In this document: piece by piece, positions 1 to 13,294 of the stretch
Position numbering within the stretch: position 1 is the stretch's first letter
Layout: every line of letters starts with the position of its first letter
Assembly (NCBI GenBank): GCA_965201115.1
Contig: OZ241745.1
Location: forward strand, 3,286,001-3,350,000
Reading direction: 5' to 3'
DNA: 64,000 nucleotides
From: JANQOH01 sp965201115
Lineage (GTDB): Bacteria; Pseudomonadota; Alphaproteobacteria; UBA7887
Position numbers and translations under genes: made by a program
The notes under the pieces: generated by a model
Database searches by the model: none
What the model saw: the letters and a program-made list of their open reading frames with translations, nothing else
Told to the model about the DNA's origin: nothing

Positions 1-111
1 CGCTCCCGGGGCCGCCGGCGCCCCGCCGGCGCGCGCGCCGAAGGCCCGTTCCGCGCCGAAACGGCGCTTTCGCGGCAACGGCGGTATGGGGCATCGCCGG
101 CGGGGCGCGCT

Positions 112-795
112 CTACCCGCCGTCCTCCGCGGGCAAGTCCGGCAGGGCCAGCCGGTAGCGCGTGTGGCGCCGCTCGCCGGAGCGGCGCAGCGCGCCTCTGG
201 CGACGAGATCGGCGAGGTCGCGCGTGGCGGTCGTGGGCGGGGCGCCGGTGATGCCGCGGTAGTTCGCCGCGCTCAGGCCGCCCTCGAACCCGTCCGGCTC
301 GGCGCGGAACAGGCGAAGCAGCGCTTTCTTCTGGCGCGGATTCAACTGCCCGCGCAGCCGGTCGAACATGCGGGCCTGCTGGATCGAGCGCATCAGGCGC
401 CGTTCGCTCCACGCCTGCGCCTCCACGACGGCGCCCGCAAACCAGAGCAGCCAGCCCGTGATGTCGAGCGACTCGTTGGCGTCCGCGAGCGCGGCGTAGT
501 ACGCCTTGCGCTTGCGGCGGACCGTTCGCGAGAGCGCGATAAGGGTCGGCCGACCGAGCGCGCGCGCAAGCGCCTTTTCCGCCAAGGCGCGGCCGATGCG
601 CCCGTTTCCGTCTTCGAAGGGGTGGATCAGGACAAAATACAGATGGGCGGCGCCGGCCCGGGCAAGGGCGGGCAGGGGGCGCCCGCCCGCGCTCGCGCGC
701 CCAGGCGCGGAAGACGGGTTTCGGCTGGCTTTCGACCGGCGGCAGGTTGCGGTCGCGGTCGAACGGGGCGACGATGGCGCCGTTGACCGGCATCG
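112..795 (-). pseudogene. Fic-family protein, C-terminal remnant
   Basis: The readable part holds the Fic core motif HPFEDGNGRIGRA, the segment after it (LIALSRTVRRKRKAYYAAL) and a C-terminal winged-helix-like tail (ATRDLADLVARGALRR). Fic proteins usually AMPylate target proteins using the His in HPFxDGNGR. The N-terminal half expected in this family of about 370 residues is missing. Upstream of the LPALARAG segment the frame turns into Arg/Ser/Pro-rich noise, and a family-like stretch (PVFRAWARERGRAP) sits in another frame, so a frameshift near 690 is likely. I read it as a decayed gene; the exact 5' limit is uncertain. The opposite strand in this stretch is a shadow frame. Confidence 0.65.
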
Positions 796-995
796 CGCCA
801 TGGCGCGCGTTACTGCGGGATGACGCCGCGGGCGCGGCGGGGTAGCGGCGCATGGGCGCCTCGTCGCGGGCGCGCTTGCCCCGCGGCGGCTACGCGCGTA
901 ACGTGTCGATGCCGAGGGCGGCCGCGCCGGCATGGCGCGGCGCTTCGGCAGTACGGCGGCGGGCGGGATTATCCGACAGGCGAGGGGATAACACG

Positions 996-1757
996 GTGTC
1001 AAGCACAAGACGGGCGTTTGCGCGCCTTGCCTGCGCGGCGGCGCTCTTGGCGGCGGGCGGCGCGCTTCCGGCCGCGGCGCAGACATTCGACGAAGCGTTC
1101 GCGGCTTACCGGCAAGGCGATTACGCCGCCGCGCATCGCGGCTTCTTGCCCCTTGCCGAGGCGGGCGACGCGGTCGCGCAACACAATCTCGGCGTCATGT
1201 ACTATTACGGCTACGGCGTGGCGCGCGATTACGGCGAGGCCACGCGGTGGTATCGGCTCGCGGCGGAGCAGGGGAACGCCGGCGCCCAATACGGCTTGGC
1301 GACCATATACCGCGACGGGTACTGGGGCGCGGAAGAATACGCCGAAGCGGCGAAATGGTATCGGCTCGCGGCCGAGCAGGGCCACGTCAAGGCCCAGACC
1401 GGTCTCGGCGCGGTATATGTCGGCGGTTTCGGCGTGGCGCGCGATCACGCCGAGGCCGTGAAGTGGTTTCGCCGCGCCGCCGACCGGGGCGACGCGAAGG
1501 CGCAGGCCGCGCTGGGGTTGATGTACGGCAGCGGCCAGGGCGTGCCGAAGGATTACGCGCGGGCTTATATCTGGCTCGACCGCGGCGCGTCCTCGTGGCC
1601 GCCGGCCGACAAGAGCACGCGCCGGTTCGCCGAACGCGAGCGCGACAGGATCGCGCGCCTGCTGTCGCCGGAGGAGCTGAGCGATGCGCAAAGGGTCGCG
1701 AGCGCCTGGCGCCCCGCCGCCGCCGATTCGCCCGCGCCGCCCGCCGGGGCGCGGTGA
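996..1757 (+). CDS. Secreted Sel1-repeat (SLR) protein
   Basis: This is a 253-residue protein with a signal peptide ending near ALPAAAQ, followed by about four Sel1-like repeats of 36 residues. Characteristic units are LGVMYYYGYGVARDYGEA, EAAKWYRLAAEQGHVKAQ and LGLMYGSGQGVPKDYARA. SLR proteins are alpha-helical solenoids that bind proteins, often in the envelope or in signalling; no specific partner is indicated here. I chose the GTG at 996 because GAGGGGATA lies just upstream and because the signal peptide then starts with SSTRR; the same frame is open further upstream but reads as low-complexity Arg/Ala. The gene stands alone, with a palindromic repeat downstream. Confidence 0.85.
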   Translation: MSSTRRAFARLACAAALLAAGGALPAAAQTFDEAFAAYRQGDYAAAHRGFLPLAEAGDAVAQHNLGVMYYYGYGVARDYGEATRWYRLAAEQGNAGAQYGLATIYRDGYWGAEEYAEAAKWYRLAAEQGHVKAQTGLGAVYVGGFGVARDHAEAVKWFRRAADRGDAKAQAALGLMYGSGQGVPKDYARAYIWLDRGASSWPPADKSTRRFAERERDRIARLLSPEELSDAQRVASAWRPAAADSPAPPAGAR

Positions 1758-1818
1758 GGGCCGGCTGCGGGAAGGCGCGAGCGGCGCGCCCTTCATGGCG
1801 GCCTTCGGCGCGGCGGAG

Positions 1819-1874
1819 ACGTGCGGGCGAGACGCCCGCGCACCCCGGAAGTCCGCGCGGTTCGGCGCGGGCGG
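1819..1874 (+). repeat. REP-like double-hairpin element (variant)
   Basis: This is a member of the window-wide palindromic family. It has a first hairpin, GTGCGGGCGAGACGCCCGC, then a short CCCCGG spacer and a second hairpin closing on a TTCGG loop. It lies between the Sel1 gene and the next small gene. Confidence 0.6.
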
Positions 1875-1925
1875 CGGTTTCGACTAATCGTTTCGCGCGG
1901 CGCTGCGCGGGAGAGATCGTGGGGG

Positions 1926-1931
1926 TATAAT
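1926..1931 (+). promoter_or_regulatory. Consensus -10 box next to a start codon
   Basis: A perfect TATAAT ends six bases before the ATG at 1938. If it is used, transcription would begin at or next to the A of the start codon, giving a leaderless mRNA. No convincing -35 hexamer is visible 16-18 bases upstream, so the assignment is tentative. Confidence 0.4.
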
Positions 1932-1937
1932 CGCGGC

Positions 1938-2225
1938 ATGGCGGCAGCGGCTACATTCGATACGCTGGCGACGACGCGGGCGCTCGAGGCCGCCGGCGTC
2001 GAGCGGAAGCAGGCGGAGGCTCATGCCGAGGCCTTGGCGTCGGCGGTGCGCGAAAGCCGCGGGGGCGTGGCGGCGAAGTCGGATCTCGATACGGGGCTCG
2101 CGAATCTGCGCGCCGATCTGTACCGGGCCATGTGGATACAGGCGGGGGCCATCGTCGCCGCGCTGACCGCGATTGCGGGCATTGCCATCGCGTTGACCGG
2201 TCTGTTTGCCGGCTCCCCGGCGTAA
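1938..2225 (+). CDS. Small coiled-coil protein with C-terminal membrane anchor (DUF1640/CCDC90-like)
   Basis: This 95-residue protein opens FDTLATTRALEAAGVERKQA, continues with an amphipathic Ala/Glu-rich helix (AEALASAVRES) and a KSDLDTGLANLRADL segment, and ends in one hydrophobic helix (IVAALTAIAGIAIALTGLF). That layout matches DUF1640-type proteins, which are short coiled coils anchored by a C-terminal transmembrane helix; bacterial functions are unknown. No Shine-Dalgarno sequence precedes the ATG, but TATAAT ends six bases upstream, so a leaderless transcript is plausible. Confidence 0.7.
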   Translation: MAAAATFDTLATTRALEAAGVERKQAEAHAEALASAVRESRGGVAAKSDLDTGLANLRADLYRAMWIQAGAIVAALTAIAGIAIALTGLFAGSPA

Positions 2226-2227
2226 GG

Positions 2228-2297
2228 CGTGCGCGGCGGGCGGGCGGGGACGCCCGCGGTCCGGCAGTCTGCGCCTTCGGCGCGGGCGTTCCCGGGG
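2228..2297 (+). repeat. REP-like element between convergent genes
   Basis: It combines a GGGCGGGGACGCCCGC hairpin with a second GCGCCTTCGGCGC hairpin. It fills the gap between the small coiled-coil gene and the convergent hydrolase gene, where it may also help stop transcription. There is no U-tract. Confidence 0.55.
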
Positions 2298-3425
2298 TCA
2301 GGCGGGTTCGGCGAGGAAGGTTGTGAGGATACGGGCTACGGCGTCGGGGCGCTCCTGCTGGACCCAGTGGCCGGCGCCGTCGAGGATGCTGAGGCCGCGA
2401 AAGCGCGCGCAGGCGGACTGCATGGCGTCGAGGGCGCCCGGGCGCTGGTACATTCCCCAATCCGCCTTGCCGGCGATATAGCAGGCGGGGACGTCGATTG
2501 TGCGTCCGGCGAACAGGCCGAGGGCGCGCGCGTTCCCGCCGCCGGTCATGCAGCGGTACCATTGCAGGCCGCCTTGGAAGCCGGTGCGGCCGTATTCGCG
2601 CGCATAGACCGCCAGGTCGTCGTCGGGGAGCCATGCGCATGACGCAATTTCGGCTTCCGACGGCATTTCTTCCGCGACGGTCTCCGCCATCGTGCGGTCG
2701 CGGTCCATGATGTAGTAGGTCGGCATTTTCGCGAGTTCGGCTGCGGTCCACCCGGCGAGGGGGTGGGGGCGGTTGGCTTTCCAGTCGGCGCTCTTGTGGT
2801 GGAAGTACGCGCGCAGGAAATCGCTCAGGCCCTGCGGGCATTCCATGATGTCGGCGTTGGCGGGGCGGGTGGAGTAGTACCACTGGTAGTGCTTGCGGGG
2901 CCTCTCGAGCGCCGCGAGCTCGTCGTGGATGGGGTCGGGCGGAGTGTTCGAGGCCAGCGGCGGGGCGCCGGTAAAGGGCGCGCTCATCATCGCCAGGCGG
3001 GCGAACATGTCGGGGCGGATCAGCGCGCAGCAGCCGGCGACGAACGAGCCCGCGTCGTGCCCGAACACGCCCGCCACGCGCTCGCGCCCGAGCGCGGCGG
3101 CGAGCCCGACGATGTCGCGCGCGAGATTGGTAACGAGGAACGGCGCCAGGCCGCCGTCGTAGTCGGCGCTCCAGCCCGTCGTGCGTCCGAAACCGCGCTG
3201 ATCGGGGGCGACGACGTGGTAGCCGGCCGCCGCCAGCGCGGGCATGACGGCGCGCCAGCTCCACGCCAGTTCGGGGAAGCCGTGGAGCAGGAACACGCAG
3301 GGGCGGCTCGGGTCCCCGTGGCCGGCCTCGAGGATGTGCATGGTCAGGCCGTTGCGGTTGTCGAGAAAGCGCGCGCGCATTCCGGTGGGGAGGGGCGCGC
3401 CTCCGCAGGCAGCGGTTTCGGTCAT
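2298..3425 (-). CDS. Alpha/beta hydrolase (epoxide hydrolase / haloacetate dehalogenase-like)
   Basis: The 375-residue protein has the alpha/beta-hydrolase hallmarks in order: the oxyanion-hole motif LLHGFPE, the DQRGFGRT strand, the nucleophile elbow GHDAGS with Asp as nucleophile, a later acid within GKADWGMYQ, and the catalytic His in GAGHWVQQE. An Asp nucleophile points to the epoxide hydrolase and haloacid dehalogenase branch. The substrate cannot be told from sequence. The frame continues upstream of 3425, but the ATG giving MTETAACGG sits at the start of homology, and the extension is Arg/Pro-rich noise. It is a single gene, convergent with the small membrane-anchored protein to its left and followed upstream by uppP. 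Confidence 0.8.
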   Translation of the reverse strand: MTETAACGGAPLPTGMRARFLDNRNGLTMHILEAGHGDPSRPCVFLLHGFPELAWSWRAVMPALAAAGYHVVAPDQRGFGRTTGWSADYDGGLAPFLVTNLARDIVGLAAALGRERVAGVFGHDAGSFVAGCCALIRPDMFARLAMMSAPFTGAPPLASNTPPDPIHDELAALERPRKHYQWYYSTRPANADIMECPQGLSDFLRAYFHHKSADWKANRPHPLAGWTAAELAKMPTYYIMDRDRTMAETVAEEMPSEAEIASCAWLPDDDLAVYAREYGRTGFQGGLQWYRCMTGGGNARALGLFAGRTIDVPACYIAGKADWGMYQRPGALDAMQSACARFRGLSILDGAGHWVQQERPDAVARILTTFLAEPA

Positions 3426-3582
3426 GGCCGGTGTCTCCGTCTTTGCGGTTCGCGGGGCGGGGCGATAGTAACCCAGGCGGAAGGTCCGGGCGTTGCGGAT
3501 TCCGGGCCGGCGTTTTTCGGTTGCGGGGGAGACATGCGGGCGGGGGCGCCCGCGGTCCCGGGCGGTATTCGCGGATTGGGCG

Positions 3583-4380
3583 TCATGAGTAGGCCAGCGC
3601 CAGAAGGAGAATTCCGAGGGCGAGGCGGTAGGCGACGAGGGGGGCGAAACTGGCGCGGGCGAGCCAGCGCATGAGCGCGCCGATGGCGGCGAAGGCGGCA
3701 AGGCCCGACAGCGCCGCGGCGATAACGGCGTCGCGCCAGGGCGCGCCGGTGCCGGCGCCGGCGGCGGCGAGATCGAGCGCCTGCAACGCGCAAGCGCCGA
3801 GGATGACGGGGATCGAGAGCAGCATCGAGAAGCGCGCCGCCTCGGTGCGGGCGAAGCCCAGCGCGCGCGCGGCGGTCACGGTCATGCCGGCGCGGCTTGC
3901 GCCGGGGACCAGCGCGCAGGCCTGCGCGGCGCCGATGAGCAGCGCGTCGCGCAGGCCGAGCGAATCGAGGCGGCGCGCGCGCGCGCCCAGGCGGTCGGCG
4001 GCGTACAACAGAACGGCGCCCAGGGTCATGGTCCATGCGATGACCTCGAGGCCGCGGAACAGGTTCTCAGCGGCGGCGTTGAGCAGCGCGCCGGCGGCGA
4101 GGGCGGGGACGCTGGCCGCGGCGAGCATCGACAGGAGGCGCCGGTCGGGGTGCGCGCGCCCGCGCAGGATGGAGACGCCGGCGCCCGCCAGCCCCCCGAT
4201 GTCGCGCCGGAACCATACGAGCACGGCGGCGAGGCTTCCGGCGTGCGCGGCGACGTCGATGGCGAGGCCCTGATCGGGCCAGCCCGTGAGAAGCGGGATG
4301 AGCACGAGGTGGCCGGACGAGCTGACGGGCAGGAACTCGGTGATTCCCTGCACGAGCGCGACGACGGCGAGGTGGAGCAT
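3583..4380 (-). CDS. uppP: Undecaprenyl-diphosphate phosphatase UppP (BacA)
   Basis: This integral membrane enzyme dephosphorylates undecaprenyl diphosphate, recycling the lipid carrier for peptidoglycan synthesis; loss or overproduction alters bacitracin sensitivity in other bacteria. The 265-residue protein shows the family motif QGITEFLPVSSSGH near its N-terminus, the second conserved motif PGASRAGMT, and about eight hydrophobic helices. The ATG at 4380 is used here. A GTG two codons upstream (4386) is better spaced from a GAGGT sequence and would add Val-Thr. It is transcribed away from gltD; the 214-bp divergent region holds both promoters, though none is clear by eye. Confidence 0.93.
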   Translation of the reverse strand: MLHLAVVALVQGITEFLPVSSSGHLVLIPLLTGWPDQGLAIDVAAHAGSLAAVLVWFRRDIGGLAGAGVSILRGRAHPDRRLLSMLAAASVPALAAGALLNAAAENLFRGLEVIAWTMTLGAVLLYAADRLGARARRLDSLGLRDALLIGAAQACALVPGASRAGMTVTAARALGFARTEAARFSMLLSIPVILGACALQALDLAAAGAGTGAPWRDAVIAAALSGLAAFAAIGALMRWLARASFAPLVAYRLALGILLLALAYS

Positions 4381-4594
4381 GGTCACGGCGGTTTTACCTC
4401 GAAAGGTCTCGTATCGGGACTGGTTTGGCGTGGCGAAGCCGGCGCCGCGTCGCGAAAAGGCAATGTGCGGCAAGGGGGCAGGCTATATGGGGCAGCATTG
4501 CTGACATAAACCGGCGTTCCGCCTTGCCCGCCCGGCGCCGACGGCCTAAATTGGCCGCTGTCCCCCGAGGGAGAGAGAGCGAAGGCCCGAGCCA

Positions 4595-6057
4595 GTGACC
4601 GGCATGTTGAAATTCGTCGACGTCGAGCGCCGTATGCCCGACAAGCGCGCCATTGCGCGCCGACGCTCCGATTTCGGGGAAATCTACACGGATCTTGCGG
4701 TCGAGCGGGCGGCGGAGCAAGCCGCGCGCTGTTCGCAGTGCGGCGTGCCCTATTGCCAGGTTCATTGCCCGCTGCACAACAACATCCCCGACTGGTTGAT
4801 GCTCACCGCCGAGGGGCGGCTGGACGAGGCTTACGAGTTTGCGGCGGCGACCAACAACATGCCGGAAGTGTGCGGGCGCATCTGCCCGCAGGACCGGCTG
4901 TGCGAAGGCAATTGCGTCATCGAGCGGGCCGGCCACGGCACGGTGACCATCGGCGCGGTGGAGCGCTACATCGTCGATACGGCGTTCGAACGCGGCTGGG
5001 TGCGCCCGCCGTCGCCGCCGCGCGAACGCGGCGAAACGGTCGGCATAGTGGGCGCGGGGCCGGGGGGGCTGGCGGCGGCGGAGCAGCTGCGCCGGCTGGG
5101 CTACGGCGTGAGCGTTTACGACCGCCACGACCGCGTGGGCGGGCTGCTGATCTACGGCATCCCGAACTTCAAGCTGGAGAAGCATATTGTCGCGCGGCGC
5201 CGCGCGCTGCTCGAGGAGGGCGGCATAGCGTTCCGGACGGGCTGCGAAGTGGGCCGCGACGTCAGCCTGGGCGCGCTGCGGGAGCGCCACGACGCGGTCC
5301 TGATCGCCACGGGCGTGTATCGCGAGCGCGGGATCAAGGTTCCCGGCGTGGGCTTGGGCAACATCGTGCCGGCGCTCGAATATCTGATCGCGAGCAACCG
5401 CAAGGGGCTCGGCGACGCGGTGCCGGCGTTCGATTCGGGCGCGCTGAACGCAAGCGGCAAGCGCGTGGCCGTTATCGGCGGCGGCGACACGGCGATGGAC
5501 TGCGTGCGCACGGCGGTGCGCCAGGGCGCGGTCTCGGTCAAGTGCCTCTATCGCCGCGACCGCGCCAACATGCCGGGGTCGATGCGCGAGGTGCGCCACG
5601 CCGAGGAAGAAGGCGTGGAGTTCGTGTGGCTCACCGCGCCGGAAGCGTTTCTGGGCAACGGCGCGGTGACGGGCGTGCGCGCCCGGCGCATGAGGCTCGG
5701 CGCGGCCGATTCGAGCGGACGCCAGCGGCCGGAGCCGGTTCCGGGTTCGCAACACGTCATCGACGCCGATCTCGCTATCAACGCGCTCGGTTTCGACCCC
5801 GAGGACCTGCCGGTCCTGTTCGGCGAGCCGGCGCTTGCGGTTACGACGCACGGAACGCTCGAAACCGCGCCGGACACGCTGCTGACCAGCCTCGACGGCG
5901 TGTTCGCGGCGGGCGATATCGTGCGCGGCGCGTCGCTCGTGGTGTGGGCGATCCGCGACGGCCGCGACGCGGCGGCGGCGATACATCGTTATTTGCAGGG
6001 CGGCGGGCGCGAGGGCGAGGCCGCGCGCGGCGCCGCGCCGACGGAGGGGGGACGGCC

Positions 6058-6061
<4 letters not shown>
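4595..6061 (+). CDS. gltD: Glutamate synthase (NADPH) small subunit
   Basis: This is the beta subunit of GOGAT. It takes electrons from NADPH and passes them to GltB for conversion of 2-oxoglutarate and glutamine to two glutamates. The N-terminal Cys clusters for 4Fe-4S centres are visible (CSQCGVPYCQVHCP around residues 46-59, then ICPQDRLCEGNC). An FAD Rossmann motif follows (GIVGAGPGGLAAAEQL), then an NADPH site (VAVIGGGDTAMD). At 488 residues it has the normal length. The start is a GTG at 4595; the ATG at 4604 is an alternative with a poorer upstream sequence. It overlaps gltB by four bases (ATGA), so the two are translationally coupled. The order gltD before gltB is the reverse of the enterobacterial one. 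Confidence 0.95.
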
Positions 6062-10554
<4,493 letters not shown>

Positions 10555-10638
10555 TCCGTGCGCCGCGCCGGCATGCCCGCACGGCGCGCGCTACAGAAGA
10601 TGCCGGCGGGGCGCCGGCGCGCCCGGGAGGGCGGGGCG

Positions 10639-12232
10639 ATGCGTTTTTTCAACACGGCGGGGCCGGTCGAGGCGGATATCCATTACTGCATTCCGCCGCT
10701 CGAGCGGCTGGATGCGGAAGCGGCGCTCGAGCTCGTTCGCATGCGCAAGTATTTCGTGCTGCGCGCGCCGCGGCAGACGGGCAAGACGTCGTCTTTGCTG
10801 GCGCTGCGCGATCTGCGAACCAGCGCGGCTACCGCTGCGTGTACGCCAGTATCGAGGACGCGCGCACGACCCGCGGCGATACCCGCGAGGCTGTGCGGGC
10901 GGTGCTCGACAGCCTGGCGGCGGAGGCGGAAACGACGCTTGACGACGGGTTTCCCGAGGATGCCTGGCCCGGGATGCTTGAGCGGTACGGCCCGAATCGC
11001 GCGCTGCGGCGGGCGCTGGCCGCGTGGGCGGCGGCCGATGCGAAGCCGCTCGTTCTGCTTATCGACGAGATCGACACGCTCGAGGGCGATTCGCTGCTGT
11101 CGGTGCTGGCGCAACTCCGCGCCGGCTATACAGCGCGGCCCGTGGGCTTCCCGCAGAGCGTGGCGCTGTGCGGACTGCGCGATGTGCGCGACTACCGCAT
11201 CCGCACGGGGACAAGCCCGTTCAACATCGTGGCCAAATCGGTGCGGCTCGGCGATTTCACGCGCGAGGAGACGGCGGGCTGCTCGGCCAGCACACGGCGG
11301 ACACCGGGCAGGCGTTCGCGCCCGAAGCGCTGGACGCGGTGTGGGAGCAGACCCGGGGCCAGCCGTGGCTGGTCAACGCGCTGGCCTGGGATGCGTGCTT
11401 CGAGAACGAAGCCAACCGCGACCGCGCGCGCGCCGTGACGGCCGCCGACATCGACGCCGCGCGCGAGCGGCTCATCCTGAGCCGCACGACGCACCTGGAC
11501 CAGCTGGCCGACAAGCTGAAGGAAGAGCGCGTGCGGCGCGTCATTGCGCCCATGCTCGCGGGCGGATACGGCGATGCGTTTTCCGACCGAGACCTCGGAT
11601 ATGTCCGCGATCTCGGCCTGATCGCGCGCGATGCGCCGGTGCGCGTCGCCAACCCCATATACGCCGAGGTCGTGCCGCGCGAACTCGCATGGGGCGCGCA
11701 GGAGGTGCTGGAAGAGAAAACCGCGTGGTACGTCGAGGCCGACGGCGGCCTGAACGTCGAGAAGCTGCTGGCGGCGTTTCAGGATTTCTTCCGCCGGCAT
11801 TCGGAGCATTGGCGCAACCGCTTCGAGTATCCCGAGGCTTGGCCGCAGTTGCTGTTGCAGGCGTTCCTGCAACGGGCAGTGAACGGCGGCGGGCGCATTG
11901 AGCGCGAATACGGGTTGGGGCGCGGGCGTGTGGACCTTCTCATCGTGTGGCCGCAAGGCGGGCGGGTTCGGGAATACGCCATCGAGTGCAAGGTTGTGCG
12001 CGACGGCGACGGGCTTGAGAGCGCGCTGGCGGAGGGGGCGGAGCAGACGGCGCGCTACATGGACCGCTGCGGCGCGGAAGCGGGGCATCTGGTTGTGTTC
12101 GACCGGCGCGAGAACCGGAGCTGGGACGACAAGATATTCCGCCGCCAGCTATGCCCGGAAGCGGGCGCGGCGGTGGAAGCGTGGGGCATGCGACGGCCCT
12201 TGTCGACGCTGCCGGAGGCAGCGACTCAGTAG
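10639..12232 (+). pseudogene. ATP-binding protein with C-terminal nuclease-like domain, two frameshifts
   Basis: Pieced together from three frames, this encodes an AAA-like protein of about 530 residues. It opens MRFFNTAGPV, then has a Walker A-like RAPRQTGKTSSLLALRD, a Walker B LVLLIDEIDTL, and a C-terminal GRGRVDLLIVWP...EYAIECKV block typical of PD-(D/E)XK-like domains. Two single-base losses break it. One lies just after 10815, where CTG-CGAAC needs an extra G to read LANQRGYRC. The other is near 11279, where GGCTGCTC needs an extra C to read AGLLGQ. Both are minimal, so decay is recent or they are sequence errors. The family is known as a widespread hypothetical ATPase; function is unknown. 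It lies 84 bp after gltB. Confidence 0.75.
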
Positions 12233-13086
12233 AGCGCCCAGTCGGGTTTGACGGGGGTCAGGCGCGCCTCGCCGGCCATCAGGGGCTCGCCGGATTCGCG
12301 CGCTCGATCCACGTATTCCATGCGGAGCAGGGCGATGCCCGTGTTGCCGCCGCTCGAGCGCATGGCGCCGGCGGTCTTGCCGGCGAGGGTAATGCCGGCG
12401 CCGGGCGGCGGGGGGGCGCCCTCGATATCGACGCGCATGAGGCGCTTGCGCACCGCGCCGCGGCGCTTTTGGCGCGTTGTGTTTTCCTGCCCCACGTAGC
12501 AGCCCTTGTCGAAATCGACGCCGTTGAGCTCCTCGAAATTGGCTTCGAGCGGAAACGATTTCTCGATCAGGATGTCGCGCGAGCCGTCCGGCACGCCGAG
12601 GCCGAGGCGCAGCGCGTCGTAATCGGCGGCGCTTCCGGGCTTCATGCCGGCGTTGGCGAGCTCGGCGTCGGCGTCGTCGCGCGGCATGAGCGCGCGCCGG
12701 CCCAGCGCCTCGAGCCGCGGGTCGGGGTAGATCGACGCCGTGTCGAGGCGCGGCTGCCCGCTTCCGAAGATCGCGACGATGGCGTAGCGATCGCTGGCGT
12801 CTTCCAGCGACACCCTGGCGCGCAGGCGGTAGGCGGCGAGCCGCCGCATGAGGTCGGCGGCGCGGGCGCGTTCGCAATCGATGGCCACGCCGGAATCGAG
12901 GCGCATCAGGAAGAAATCGTGCAGATACTTCCCCTGCGGCGTGAGCAGCCCGGCATAGATCGCGTTGTCGCGGCCGAGCTTCGCGATGTCGTTCGTCACC
13001 AGCCCCTGGAGGAAGCCGTCGGTATCGGCGCCCTCGACCAGAACGAGGCCGCGCCCCTCGAGCCGCACGGAAGTCAACGCCGCCAT
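12226..13086 (-). CDS. ygfZ: Folate-binding protein YgfZ (iron-sulfur cluster repair)
   Basis: This 286-residue member of COG0354 is related to the T-protein of the glycine cleavage system. YgfZ proteins bind tetrahydrofolate and help maintain certain Fe-S enzymes, including radical-SAM proteins. The hallmark motif KGCYVGQE with its conserved Cys is present, preceded by FPLEANFEELNGVDFDKG, and the protein ends in a beta-barrel segment. It is shorter than true GcvT and lacks the longer C-terminal part. The ATG at 13086 begins MAALTSVRLEGR. The gene converges on the broken ATPase gene, overlapping it by seven bases. Confidence 0.88.
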   Translation of the reverse strand: MAALTSVRLEGRGLVLVEGADTDGFLQGLVTNDIAKLGRDNAIYAGLLTPQGKYLHDFFLMRLDSGVAIDCERARAADLMRRLAAYRLRARVSLEDASDRYAIVAIFGSGQPRLDTASIYPDPRLEALGRRALMPRDDADAELANAGMKPGSAADYDALRLGLGVPDGSRDILIEKSFPLEANFEELNGVDFDKGCYVGQENTTRQKRRGAVRKRLMRVDIEGAPPPPGAGITLAGKTAGAMRSSGGNTGIALLRMEYVDRARESGEPLMAGEARLTPVKPDWALY

Positions 13087-13213
13087 GAAACGCCCCCGCC
13101 AATAGCGCCCGCCCCCGCATTCTAACGCTTCCCGGCCGCGCCGCGCAACCCGTTTCGTGCATCGGGATTTGCGTATCGGGAGATGTTGCGCCGCGGCGCC
13201 GGCGAATTTTGCC

Positions 13214-13219
13214 TTGACA
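13214..13219 (+). promoter_or_regulatory. Possible -35 box upstream of lipoprotein 1
   Basis: A perfect TTGACA follows GCGAATTTT. The same GCGAATTTT precedes the promoter of the paralogue at 14561, which supports a shared promoter. No good -10 lies 16-18 bases downstream; AATACG near 13241 is the nearest AT-rich stretch. One unit of the 13-bp sequence expanded in the paralogue occurs here once, at 13258-13270. Confidence 0.35.
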
Positions 13220-13294
13220 ACACGCGCCCGACGCGGCGCCAATACGGCAACCGCCCCGCGACGGGGCCTCGACGCCGCCCGAAGGGGGCCCGAC

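Noticed and set aside
4738..6057. Upstream extension of the gltB frame
   Set aside because: The extension lies inside gltD in another frame. Homology starts at the ATG at 6058 with the propeptide and Cys22.
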